Origin: a candidate division WOR-3 bacterium
Lineage (GTDB): Bacteria > Hydrothermota > Hydrothermia > Hydrothermales > JAJRUZ01
Length of the DNA: 54,558 bases
Direction: 5' to 3'
NCBI GenBank assembly: GCA_039804025.1
Contig: JBDRZP010000017.1
Location: forward strand, 1-54,558
Shown here one piece after another: positions 41,426-49,861 of this stretch (within the stretch, counting starts at the first letter, position 1; the number at the start of each line of letters is the position of its first letter). The notes under the pieces were generated by a model. The model saw only the letters and a list, made by a program, of their open reading frames with translations. It ran no database searches and was not told the DNA's origin. Made by a program: the position numbers and the translations under genes.

Positions 41426-41878
41426 ATGCAAAAATTAATTGGTGTAATAGGTGGTTCAACCTGCACAAAAGAAATTTACGAGATTGCCTATGAAGTTGGT
41501 AAAAACATTGCTAAAAGTGGTAACATCTTAATCTGTGGAGGATTAAGTGGTGTTATGGAAGCAGCCTGTAAAGGTGCCTATGAGGCTGGTGGACTCACAA
41601 TAGGTATATTACCAGGTGATTCAAAAGAAGAAAGCAATAAATGGGTTAAAATACCTATAACTACTGGAATGGGAATGGCAAGAAATATAATAATAGTTAA
41701 ATCCTCTGACGGAATTATTGCTATTGATGGTGAATATGGAACACTCATGGAACTTGCAATTTGCAGTAAATTGAATAAACCCTTGGTAAAAATTAAAGTT
41801 CCTTTTAAAATTGAAGCAGGTATTGAAGAAAATAATCCTGAAAAGGCTGTTGAACTTTTATTAAAACTTTTAAAATGA
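41426..41878 (+). CDS. LOG-like / TIGR00725-type nucleotide-binding protein
   Basis: 150 residues with a Rossmann-like start (IGVIGGSTCTKEIYEIAYEVG), the segment GNILICGGLSGVMEAACKGAYEAGG and GEYGTLMELA near residue 111. These are shared by LOG phosphoribohydrolases and TIGR00725/Moco-carrier-like proteins. The full PGGxGTxxE signature of LOG enzymes is replaced by DGEYGTLMEL, so the second group is more likely. The TATAAT at 41413-41418 is 7 bases before ATG, suggesting a leaderless start. First gene of a four-gene operon. Confidence 0.75.
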   Translation: MQKLIGVIGGSTCTKEIYEIAYEVGKNIAKSGNILICGGLSGVMEAACKGAYEAGGLTIGILPGDSKEESNKWVKIPITTGMGMARNIIIVKSSDGIIAIDGEYGTLMELAICSKLNKPLVKIKVPFKIEAGIEENNPEKAVELLLKLLK

Positions 41879-43230
41879 ATAAGAAGTCCTCAATCCTTAT
41901 AATTGCCTGTATGTCCTCTTTTATAACACCTTTTATGGGCTCTTCAATAAATGTTGCATTACCAATCATGGGAAAAGAACTTTCTCTTTCAGCATCTGTT
42001 TTAGCATGGATTGCAACATCCTATTTACTTTCAGTTTCAATATTTCTTCTACCTTCAGGTAAAATAGCAGATATATACGGAAGAAAAAAAATATTTCTGT
42101 CAGGTCTCATAATCTACTCATTTTCTTCTTTTCTTTTATCCCTTTTTTCAAATCCCTTCTCTATAATCTTTTTAAGGGTAATTCAGGGAATTGGTGCAGC
42201 AATGATATTTGGAATGGGAATTGTTATATTGACAGAAGTTTTTCCAAAAGAAGAAAGAGGAAAAGCACTTGGAATAAATTCTGCTTCTGTATACACAGGA
42301 CTTTCTTTAGGTCCCTTTTTAGGAGGAATTTTAACTAAGGAATTCGGATGGAGAAGCATATTTATTTTTAATTCAATTTTTTCTTTTATAACAGCAATTT
42401 ATCTAATTTTGAGTTTTAAGATGGAATTTAAAAATTTAAAAAAAGAAAAATTTGATATTAAAGGTGCTACAATATATGGAGTTGCCCTATTCTTTCTTAT
42501 TTATGGTCTTTCACTATTGCCTTCAAAAAATGGTATAATATTTTTTTTAATTGGTGTCTCTGGAACTATTTTGTTTTTAAATTTTGAGATTAAAAACGAA
42601 TACCCTATATTAAATGTAAATCTTCTTAGAAAAAATTTAGTTTTTTCCTTTTCAAATCTTGCAACTTTTATAAACTATGCATCAACCGCAGGTGTTACAT
42701 TTATTTTAAGCCTTTATCTTCAATATATAAAAGGTATGAATCCAAGGGAAACAGGAATAATCCTTCTAAGTCAGCCAATTGTGATGGCAACAATTTCCCC
42801 CCTTGCAGGAAGATTGTCTGATAAAATAGAACCCAGCAAAGTCGCCTCCTTTGGTATGTTTTTAACATTTCTCTCTCTTTTAATATTTACATTTTTAGAA
42901 GAAAATACAAAAATCCTATTCATAATTTTTAATCTAATTCTTCTCGGTTTGGGACTGGGAACGTTTTCCTCTCCCAATACAAATGCTATTATGAGCTCAG
43001 TTGATAAAAAATTTTATGGTGTTTCTGCTGGAATGCTTGCCACAATGAGAGTTTTGGGCCAATTGTTCAGTATGGCACTTGTTACCCTCTTATTGACATT
43101 CTATATAGGAGGTAAAAAAATTGTTCCTGAAAATTTTCATCTGTTTTTAATAAGTTCAAAAATAACCTTTCTAACTTTTAGTATTTTATCTTTTATTGGA
43201 ATATTTATATCAATAAAAAGAAATAGATGA
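41875..43230 (+). CDS. MFS drug/proton antiporter, DHA2-like
   Basis: 451 residues with about 14 membrane helices. The N-terminal half has NVALPIMGKELSLSASVLAWIATSYLLS near residue 27, typical of the DHA2 (EmrB/QacA) branch; the loop motif GKIADIYGRKKIF (near residue 61) is the MFS signature A; GIGAAMIFGMGIVILTEVFP follows. Exports small molecules using the proton gradient; substrate unknown. It overlaps the genes on both sides by 4 bases. Confidence 0.88.
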   Translation: MNKKSSILIIACMSSFITPFMGSSINVALPIMGKELSLSASVLAWIATSYLLSVSIFLLPSGKIADIYGRKKIFLSGLIIYSFSSFLLSLFSNPFSIIFLRVIQGIGAAMIFGMGIVILTEVFPKEERGKALGINSASVYTGLSLGPFLGGILTKEFGWRSIFIFNSIFSFITAIYLILSFKMEFKNLKKEKFDIKGATIYGVALFFLIYGLSLLPSKNGIIFFLIGVSGTILFLNFEIKNEYPILNVNLLRKNLVFSFSNLATFINYASTAGVTFILSLYLQYIKGMNPRETGIILLSQPIVMATISPLAGRLSDKIEPSKVASFGMFLTFLSLLIFTFLEENTKILFIIFNLILLGLGLGTFSSPNTNAIMSSVDKKFYGVSAGMLATMRVLGQLFSMALVTLLLTFYIGGKKIVPENFHLFLISSKITFLTFSILSFIGIFISIKRNR

Positions 43231-44690
43231 TTAAAAAAGAAATTCTTTCAAATATAGAAAAAATAAACAATAAAAAGGAATTTGAAAAGTTTTTTTATAA
43301 TCTTTTAAATTCCTATAAAAAACATAAATCTCTTATAAAAATATTAGAAAAAAAATTTGATATTATTTTTGAACGAATTGACCCTAAATTTCTTAAAGAA
43401 ATATATTACTCAATTCCTTTATCCGAGGAAATTAAGCTTCTTTTTGCCAAAATTTTTTTTAAATATGGAGATTTAAATGAAACAAAAAATATATTAAAAA
43501 ATTTAGAAAGTTCTTTTAATTCATTATCAAATTATAGCAAATATACCTTTATTTCCATATATTCTGCTATTCTTATTGAAGAAGGAAATATTAGAAAAGC
43601 TTTAGTCTATATAAATAAAGGACTTTTACATCTTTCTAAAAAATTTAAAATAAACTTGAAAATTTTAAAAAACGAAATAATCCGTTCATATTTCTCTCCT
43701 GAACTTCATTATTCAGAACTATTAAGCATCACAAAAAAACTAAAAGATAAAAGAAAATATCTATCTCTTTTAATCCAAGAAGCCCTTTTAAATTTTTATA
43801 AAGGAAAATTTGAAAAATCTTACGATTTAATTGAAGAAGGCATTGAGATTGCAAGAAATAAAAAACTTTACGATATTACTGTTATCTTTTCCTGTATAAT
43901 GGCAAGAATTGAAAGATTAAAAGGTAATTTTGAAAAATCCCTTTCAATATTAAATTCCATCGAAGAATATTTAGAAAAAAGTGCCTTTCTTGGAAAATAC
44001 TATTTTTTAATTGAAAAAACTTCTCTCTGTATAGATTGGAATAAATTTGAGGAAGCAAGGAATATAATATCAAAAATAAATGAAAAAAATTTACCCCCTC
44101 TTTTAAAAAGCTACTATTACTTATTACTTATGAGACTTGCAAGAAAGGAAACAAAATTTTATCTTTTCAATACATATTCTGATAAATTTTTTTCTTTTAA
44201 ATTTTTAGAAATTGTGAAAAAATGGGAAGGTTTAATAGAAAAATTTCTTTTAAGTATAGAAAAATTTTCAGAAAGAGAAATTTTAAAATATATAGAAACT
44301 GTAAGAAAGAAAAAACTTATCTATTTTGAATTCCTTTTTGAAACTTGTCTTTTTATCTATTATCTTAAAAGAAAAGAAATAGAAAAAGCAAAGAGAATTT
44401 TAACTAACTTTAAAAGATACCCCGAGGCTTTTTTTGGTTATTTTAGAAGAGATGCTTTATTCTTTTATAGAACTATAAAGGAAAATAAAATAGATGAATT
44501 TATTTATTCAAATCATTATCTAAAAAAAATACTCATTAATATACTTTCTGACAAGGATGTTCTTTTAAAGGCAATCAAAGATAATGAAATTCCTATTGAA
44601 TTTTTACCTGAAATAATAGTTGATAAGAAAATTTATTCAAAATCAATTTTCAAAGAAATCAGTAAGAAGGGTAAGGAAGCAAAAAAATAA
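43227..44690 (+). CDS. TPR-like helical repeat protein upstream of the BTAD-like regulator
   Basis: 487 residues, almost entirely helical and rich in Lys and Ile. Repeat-like segments include KYGDLNETKNILKNLE near residue 79, EEGNIRKALVYINKGLLHL near 117, YKGKFEKSYDLIEEGIEIA near 192 and GNFEKSLSILNSIEEYL near 233. No ATPase or DNA-binding motif. Its 4-base overlap with the transporter and 11-base gap to the BTAD-like gene link them. Large SARP/BTAD regulators often carry a C-terminal TPR region on the same chain; here it may be a separate partner. This is inference. Confidence 0.6.
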   Translation: MIKKEILSNIEKINNKKEFEKFFYNLLNSYKKHKSLIKILEKKFDIIFERIDPKFLKEIYYSIPLSEEIKLLFAKIFFKYGDLNETKNILKNLESSFNSLSNYSKYTFISIYSAILIEEGNIRKALVYINKGLLHLSKKFKINLKILKNEIIRSYFSPELHYSELLSITKKLKDKRKYLSLLIQEALLNFYKGKFEKSYDLIEEGIEIARNKKLYDITVIFSCIMARIERLKGNFEKSLSILNSIEEYLEKSAFLGKYYFLIEKTSLCIDWNKFEEARNIISKINEKNLPPLLKSYYYLLLMRLARKETKFYLFNTYSDKFFSFKFLEIVKKWEGLIEKFLLSIEKFSEREILKYIETVRKKKLIYFEFLFETCLFIYYLKRKEIEKAKRILTNFKRYPEAFFGYFRRDALFFYRTIKENKIDEFIYSNHYLKKILINILSDKDVLLKAIKDNEIPIEFLPEIIVDKKIYSKSIFKEISKKGKEAKK

Positions 44691-44701
44691 TAAAAGATAT
44701 T

Positions 44702-45397
44702 TTGTATTATTTTCAAATTGAACCCCCTCCACTTACTATAAAACTCTTTGGAAATTTTGAAATAATTTTAGGTGAGGAAAAAATAATTCTTCAAAGAAAA
44801 AAATTAAGACAGTTTTTTAAAATCCTGGTTTTTATGAAAAACAGATGGGTAAGTAAAAGGAGAATTATTGAAATTCTTTATGGAAAATACTCTGAAAAAT
44901 ATGTCAAATCTATCTCAATTCTTTTTTCCTTTCTTAATAATGAACTTAATATTTTTCTTGAGAGAAATATAGAAGGTTACAGATTCTTAGAAAGAAAAAA
45001 TGTTTTTATAGATTATTTTGATCTAAAAGAAAAAAGGAATATGGGTGAAAGCTTTTTTGAAAAAGGTGATTATGGAAATGCTCTTAATTATTTTGAAAAA
45101 TTTATAAGTGAAACTGAAAATGAATTTTTAGAAGAAGATAAAGGAAATGAATTTTTTGATAATATTATTTCAGAACTTAAAAAAGAAAGAATAAAAGTTT
45201 TAGAAAAATTGGCTATAATTTATGAGAGTTTAAAAATTAGAGAAAAAGAAATAGAATGTTTAGAAAAAATTATAAAACTTGACCCCTATCTTGAATTTCC
45301 CTATAAAAAATTAATCCTAATATATGAGGAAATTAACGAAAAATTAAAGGCTAATTTAATTAAAGAAAAATATGAATCAATTGTAAAAAATTTGTAA
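44702..45397 (+). CDS. SARP/BTAD-like transcriptional regulator
   Basis: 231 residues, TTG start. Residues 5-95 form an OmpR-like winged helix: LTIKLFGNFEIILGEEKIIL, then RQFFKILVFMKNRWVSKRRIIEILYG and a recognition helix around KYVKSISILFSFLNNEL, with wing residues NIEGYRFL. The rest (SFFEKGDYGNALNYFEKFI to YKKLILIYEEINE) is a BTAD-type helical repeat domain. Regulators of this fold bind direct heptamer repeats spaced 11 bp next to the promoter. Exactly such a site (45381-45398) overlaps its own stop codon and precedes the next gene. The start codon is not certain; there is no good ribosome site. Confidence 0.75.
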   Translation: MYYFQIEPPPLTIKLFGNFEIILGEEKIILQRKKLRQFFKILVFMKNRWVSKRRIIEILYGKYSEKYVKSISILFSFLNNELNIFLERNIEGYRFLERKNVFIDYFDLKEKRNMGESFFEKGDYGNALNYFEKFISETENEFLEEDKGNEFFDNIISELKKERIKVLEKLAIIYESLKIREKEIECLEKIIKLDPYLEFPYKKLILIYEEINEKLKANLIKEKYESIVKNL

Positions 45398-45414
45398 ATT
45401 TCAAAGCTTATAAT
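45381..45414 (+). promoter_or_regulatory. BTAD-type operator and promoter of the VGIGT surface protein
   Basis: Direct repeats TTGTAAA at 45381-45387 and 45392-45398 are 11 bp apart, then 10 bases, then TATAAT at 45409-45414. The same arrangement, with a 21-base identical block, lies upstream of the secreted-protein operon at 49823-49790. The first repeat falls within the last codons of the regulator gene. No normal -35 is present, as expected for a site needing an activator. Confidence 0.65.
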
Positions 45415-45437
45415 CTACTATAAAAAGGAGGTTTAAG

Positions 45438-46064
45438 ATGAAAAACATTATACTGAGTATAATGGCTGGTGGTATTACAAATTTAATCCTTTCAGGATTA
45501 ATCATATCATCTTCTGGTTCCAGAAAAGAAGAAAACAAAATTTTTTGGATACAGCCTAAAATGGGCTGGGAAGTAAATTATGGAACAAACCAGATTTACG
45601 CTCTTGATAATTCTGGCGGAGTAAATCCTAATGTGGGTATCGGAACAGATAATCCATTGTCAAGATTCCACTTACTTGGTGATTTTTATAATCAGGGATT
45701 TGTGGGATCAAAAAGTTATTATGAACCCTCTGGAATAAGCTGGACTAATGTTGCAACGCTTAATTATACATCACATGGAACAGGAGAAGATGGTTCTGTT
45801 GTTTTAATATATGCTCACTTACAGACTAATGCTTCTGGAGGTGCTGTTGATGGATTTATAAGAGTTTTAAGAGATGGAACACCTATAGCAAGTGCTTGCG
45901 GAGGAGGATATTATGATATTTTGTATGGTCAATATGGTTACTTTGGTGTAACTCTTGTAAGTTATGATGAACCTGGTGCAGGTTCTCATACATATACATT
46001 ACAAAGGGAAAGTGTTTTACCACAAAATGGTTATACTTTTTTCGTTATAGAACTTAAAAGGTAA
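45438..46064 (+). CDS. Surface-type protein with a VGIGT motif, 208 aa
   Basis: The N-terminus (IILSIMAGGITNLILSGLIISSSGS) is a membrane anchor or signal. NPNVGIGTDNPLSRFHL near residues 69-85 is the motif common in tail-fibre-like and surface proteins. The C-terminal part is beta-rich and Gly/Tyr-rich (GGGYYDILYGQYGYFGVTL, QNGYTFFVIELKR). Strong AAGGAGG site and an activator-type promoter next to the BTAD-like regulator. Its tail overlaps the tail of the convergent subtilisin gene by 11 bases. It has no type A sorting domain. Exact role unknown. Confidence 0.6.
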   Translation: MKNIILSIMAGGITNLILSGLIISSSGSRKEENKIFWIQPKMGWEVNYGTNQIYALDNSGGVNPNVGIGTDNPLSRFHLLGDFYNQGFVGSKSYYEPSGISWTNVATLNYTSHGTGEDGSVVLIYAHLQTNASGGAVDGFIRVLRDGTPIASACGGGYYDILYGQYGYFGVTLVSYDEPGAGSHTYTLQRESVLPQNGYTFFVIELKR

Positions 46065-47808
46065 TAATTTTTTTAAATTTTTTTCTTTCTTTTATAAAAT
46101 AAATTTTTCTTTTTCTTAAATTTTCATTTATTTTTCTTCCGGTTATATCATAAAAAATTATTATTTTATTTTCTTCTTTTTTAACATTTTCCTCAATATT
46201 CGATACATTAACAAAAAAACCGTATGTAATTGTTGGTGCATTTTCAGGGTCAAAAGATATATTATCTGAAAGGTCTTTTGCTTTCAAATAGTATCTTATA
46301 AAGGTAGGACCATTAACATTAGGAATCAAAAATAAGAATTTAGATAAAAAAGAATCACATGGAAAAAGTGAATCCCATGGTTCACTGTTAAATTTATAAA
46401 ATAATTTTTTATTTTTCAAGCCAAACAGATCTTTAATCTCGGACCATATAAGAAAAGGACCAGAAAAATTTGTATCTGTCCATATTGTTGTGTTTAAAAT
46501 AGAAGGTCCTACTGTATCACCTCCTCCAAGGGCATAAAAAGCATCTATTCTACCAAATCCATATAAAGTATCATAACCTCTCGTTCCTAAATCTTTTGAA
46601 TAAATTCTCAGTATTTTCCTTATATTTTTAGTGGGTATCTTATGAGAAAGCATTAACGCAATAACACCTGACACATGTGGAGTGGCCATTGAAGTTCCAG
46701 CCATTCCTACATAAAAAAAGGTATCAGGTTTTGGTTTTGGAAAACCTATTTCCCTCATTCCAATTGTCTGTTGAACAACAAGGTCAGGAAAACCATTTCC
46801 ATCTCTATCTATTAAATCTCCACCTGGCGCAACAACATCTATTGTATCACCATAATTGGAATAAAAAGTTAAGGAATCAGCTGAATTTGTTGCTCCGACC
46901 CCTATTACTTCTTTATATGCTGCAGGGAAATAGGGTTCGCGATAGGCGCTATTTCCTGCACCAGCAACCATTATTACCCCTTTTGAATATGCATATTGAA
47001 TTGCCTCATAGAATATAGGACCTGGATCAACTGCGGATGCAATGCTCATATTTATAATATTACAACCGTGCTCTACTGCATAGTAAAGTCCATCTGTTAC
47101 CCAATCAGTTGAACCCCATCCATAAGAATTTATAACCTTTATTGGCATAAGGGTTATGTTGAATGCTATTCCTGCAACACCTTTTCCATTATTCGTGCTT
47201 TCAATTATTGTTGCTGAAACAAATGTTCCGTGACCGTGATCATCATTAGGATGAAAATCATTATGGACAAAATCAAAACCGTTTATAAAATTAGCCCTAT
47301 CAAAATCAGGTGCTTTTTTATACCAATCAGAATTTACTTCATCTCTCTCGTAAATTGGGACAGGAAAATCTTCAAAAGCACAACCTGTATCAAGAACACC
47401 CACTTTAACTTCGCTTTTTCCTCCCTGTTCAATATCCCAGGCTTGAAAAAGTCTTATTTTAGAAAAATGCCATTGATAAGAAAGATAGGGATCATTCGGT
47501 ATCCATTTTATATCATGAAGAGTTATATACCACTTAACATTTGGCTGAACATACATAACTTCACTTTCAGTTTTTAACTTATCGATCATCTTTTCTATAT
47601 TTTCTTCTGTGAAAACTGTATAAAAATTCCCATATTGGCTTTTTCTTAATATCTTTAAACCATTTTTAGAAAAAAATTCATCTTCCTTCACACCTTTTTT
47701 TAATTTAATCAGAATCTGATTTTCCACATATGAAGAGGAATTTTTCTTAACATCTTCTATTTTTATAATTCCTAAAAGTGTAAATAAAAAAAGTGTTACC
47801 TTACACAT
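46054..47808 (-). CDS. Secreted subtilisin-like S8 protease with T9SS-type C-terminus
   Basis: 584 residues. Signal peptide and inhibitor I9-like propeptide (residues 25-95, ILIKLKKGVKEDEFF, then VMYVQPNVKWY). Catalytic residues: Asp in VGVLDTG near 137, His in DDHGHGTFVS near 190, Ser in AGTSMATPHVSG near 373. A module of about 100 residues (NTTIWTDTNFSGPFLIW) follows and resembles the three modules in the neighbouring protein. The extreme C-terminus (IIFYDITGRKINENL, KRKIYFIKERKKFKKIITF) looks like a reduced type A sorting domain. Its start overlaps the upstream gene by 13 bases. Confidence 0.9.
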   Translation of the reverse strand: MCKVTLFLFTLLGIIKIEDVKKNSSSYVENQILIKLKKGVKEDEFFSKNGLKILRKSQYGNFYTVFTEENIEKMIDKLKTESEVMYVQPNVKWYITLHDIKWIPNDPYLSYQWHFSKIRLFQAWDIEQGGKSEVKVGVLDTGCAFEDFPVPIYERDEVNSDWYKKAPDFDRANFINGFDFVHNDFHPNDDHGHGTFVSATIIESTNNGKGVAGIAFNITLMPIKVINSYGWGSTDWVTDGLYYAVEHGCNIINMSIASAVDPGPIFYEAIQYAYSKGVIMVAGAGNSAYREPYFPAAYKEVIGVGATNSADSLTFYSNYGDTIDVVAPGGDLIDRDGNGFPDLVVQQTIGMREIGFPKPKPDTFFYVGMAGTSMATPHVSGVIALMLSHKIPTKNIRKILRIYSKDLGTRGYDTLYGFGRIDAFYALGGGDTVGPSILNTTIWTDTNFSGPFLIWSEIKDLFGLKNKKLFYKFNSEPWDSLFPCDSFLSKFLFLIPNVNGPTFIRYYLKAKDLSDNISFDPENAPTITYGFFVNVSNIEENVKKEENKIIIFYDITGRKINENLRKRKIYFIKERKKFKKIITF

Positions 47809-49769
47809 AGCATTTTTCTTATTTTTTTATTTTTTTCTGAATTCAGCACAATAAAGTATATTCCCCTTTTTAATTCTTTAAAGGAAAATTCATAAACACC
47901 TCTATTTACTTTACCCTCTAAAATTTTCTTCATTAACCCCCCATTAGCCTTATAGATTTTTAAAGATATAAAATCCTCTTCAGGAACAAATAAGTATAAC
48001 TTTTTATTTTTTATATCTTCATTAAATACAAGTTCACCTCTATTAACTAAATTTTCATCCACATTAACATAGTTTGCAATAAATTGATAATACTGGGTCG
48101 GATTAGAGGGATCTCTTCCAACATTCTGGTTATTATCCTTTGCTTTTAAATAATATCTTATTATAGATGTTTGAGTAATAGGTGGGATATGAAAATGAAA
48201 AGTATCACCTTTAACAGAATCATAGGGAAGTGAATCCCATGGATTAGTAAAAATTTTAAAGTATATTCTTGCCCATTGTATACCAGCAGGATCTTTTATA
48301 ACTGATTTTACAGGGAAAGGTCCATTAAAAGTAGTATCACGCCATACTGTTGTACCTGTAAAAGAAGGGGGCATATTATCAATAACATTAAATATATAAA
48401 CTGAATTAGGAGCATTCTGTGGATCGTATCCAACATTTCCATTATAAGAATAATCTTGAGCCATTAAATAATATTCTATCACTGTTGGAGGAATAACCTG
48501 AGGTATTTTAAAATAATAAGTGTTCTCTTTTACTGAGTCAGGAAATTTGGCATTATAAGGACCACTTCCCCCGATTCTATAATATAATAAAGCAAAATCT
48601 ATACATCCTCCAGAATCTATAATCGTAGATTTTACTGGATAGGGACCCGCGTAAGATGTATCATGCCATACTGTTGTGTTGTAAAATTTAGGTGGAAAAT
48701 TATCCTGCTGGGGATCAATAAAAAAGAAAGAATAAGTATTTAAAGGAGCTCCCTGTGGATCTGTTCCCCTATTATGATTAGTTGAATTGTCATATGCTAC
48801 AATATAATAATTACAAGTCACTGGTGGATTGACCTGTGGTATCGTAAAATAATAAACATTGTTTTTAACACTATCATGATAAACTCTAACCCATCCTGTA
48901 TTAGAAAATTTATAATAAAGTGAATCAGTATAAATTCCTGAAGGATCTGTAATTTTACTTTTTACTATGAAAGGACCATAACAGGAAGAAGAAAAAAGTT
49001 CTGTTTGGGAAAAAGTGGGTGGACTTACTTCATTTAATGTTGCACTTTTAAGTCTTATATATCTTTCAGCTGTTGTAAAATAAGGATTCATTTCAGGCGA
49101 TTGACTCATAATGGTAGCCGCTGAACCAAGATTCGGGACAACCCATTCATAGATATACCTATACTCATTTATTATTCCGTAATCATCATAGGCATGATAT
49201 CTCTGCCTAATTACAAGACATGGATAAGGACCTCCTAAGGGATCAGGTAAATAAAGAATCCCCTCCCTGACAACTGTATCATTATATTCCTCATGAACAA
49301 CATCCCCATAAAATTCCCAATTGTATTGAGTTATCCAGTTAGAACCAAGTTGCATTGGAAATTTATAAGGTATCCAGTATGGAGAATAATTTATCTGACC
49401 ATAAGATTGATTGTAAAACCCATAAACATACATACCATTTGAATTTTCTGATTCATACATATAAGTTAAAGGCTGACCTGTTATTTGTTGTCTTTCAGCA
49501 AACTGAGAACCAGGAGGTGGATTTCCTGGAACATTTGTCAAATCAAGTAAAGTACTTGTCCAAACTTGAGCAGTTGGTCCTGTCTCAAAATGCCATACAT
49601 TAGTCTGGTTAATTAAAGAATCCATATTAACAGCAATAGGTGAAGAATTAGCATACCATTGCCACTGATTTCCTATCTGATTCAATCCATATGGCCAGTT
49701 TGACTCATTTATTATTGTCTGAGATTTTAGAGATAAGATACATACAATTATAATTATTAATTTTTTCAT
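47796..49769 (-). CDS. Secreted protein with three repeated modules and T9SS sorting domain
   Basis: 657 residues with a signal peptide (KKLIIIIVCILSLKSQ). After about 235 residues of unique beta-rich sequence come three modules of about 100 residues, each beginning near a (T)VW-x-DT or similar phrase and containing GP(F/Y)xVKS and YYxxAxDxxxNxGxDP. The last about 75 residues (ELVFNEDIKNKKLYLFV, KRGIYFIVLNSEKNKKIRKML) are a type A sorting domain. Encoded directly before the protease and cotranscribed with it under the BTAD-type promoter. The modules resemble Ig-like or FN3-like folds, unconfirmed. Confidence 0.8.
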   Translation of the reverse strand: MKKLIIIIVCILSLKSQTIINESNWPYGLNQIGNQWQWYANSSPIAVNMDSLINQTNVWHFETGPTAQVWTSTLLDLTNVPGNPPPGSQFAERQQITGQPLTYMYESENSNGMYVYGFYNQSYGQINYSPYWIPYKFPMQLGSNWITQYNWEFYGDVVHEEYNDTVVREGILYLPDPLGGPYPCLVIRQRYHAYDDYGIINEYRYIYEWVVPNLGSAATIMSQSPEMNPYFTTAERYIRLKSATLNEVSPPTFSQTELFSSSCYGPFIVKSKITDPSGIYTDSLYYKFSNTGWVRVYHDSVKNNVYYFTIPQVNPPVTCNYYIVAYDNSTNHNRGTDPQGAPLNTYSFFFIDPQQDNFPPKFYNTTVWHDTSYAGPYPVKSTIIDSGGCIDFALLYYRIGGSGPYNAKFPDSVKENTYYFKIPQVIPPTVIEYYLMAQDYSYNGNVGYDPQNAPNSVYIFNVIDNMPPSFTGTTVWRDTTFNGPFPVKSVIKDPAGIQWARIYFKIFTNPWDSLPYDSVKGDTFHFHIPPITQTSIIRYYLKAKDNNQNVGRDPSNPTQYYQFIANYVNVDENLVNRGELVFNEDIKNKKLYLFVPEEDFISLKIYKANGGLMKKILEGKVNRGVYEFSFKELKRGIYFIVLNSEKNKKIRKMLCVR

Positions 49770-49789
49770 TTTTTAACCTCCTTTTTTTA

Positions 49790-49823
49790 ATTATAATCTA
49801 TTAAATTTACAAATTTTTTACAA
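49790..49823 (-). promoter_or_regulatory. BTAD-type operator and promoter of the secreted-protein operon
   Basis: On the minus strand TTGTAAA is at 49823-49817 and again at 49812-49806 (11-bp period), followed after 10 bases by TATAAT at 49795-49790. This is the same as the site at 45381-45414, including the linker bases. The start 49769 has an AGGAGG site. Confidence 0.65.
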
Positions 49824-49861
49824 AAAAGAAACTATTTAGCTTCAATAAAACCCTTTAAAGA

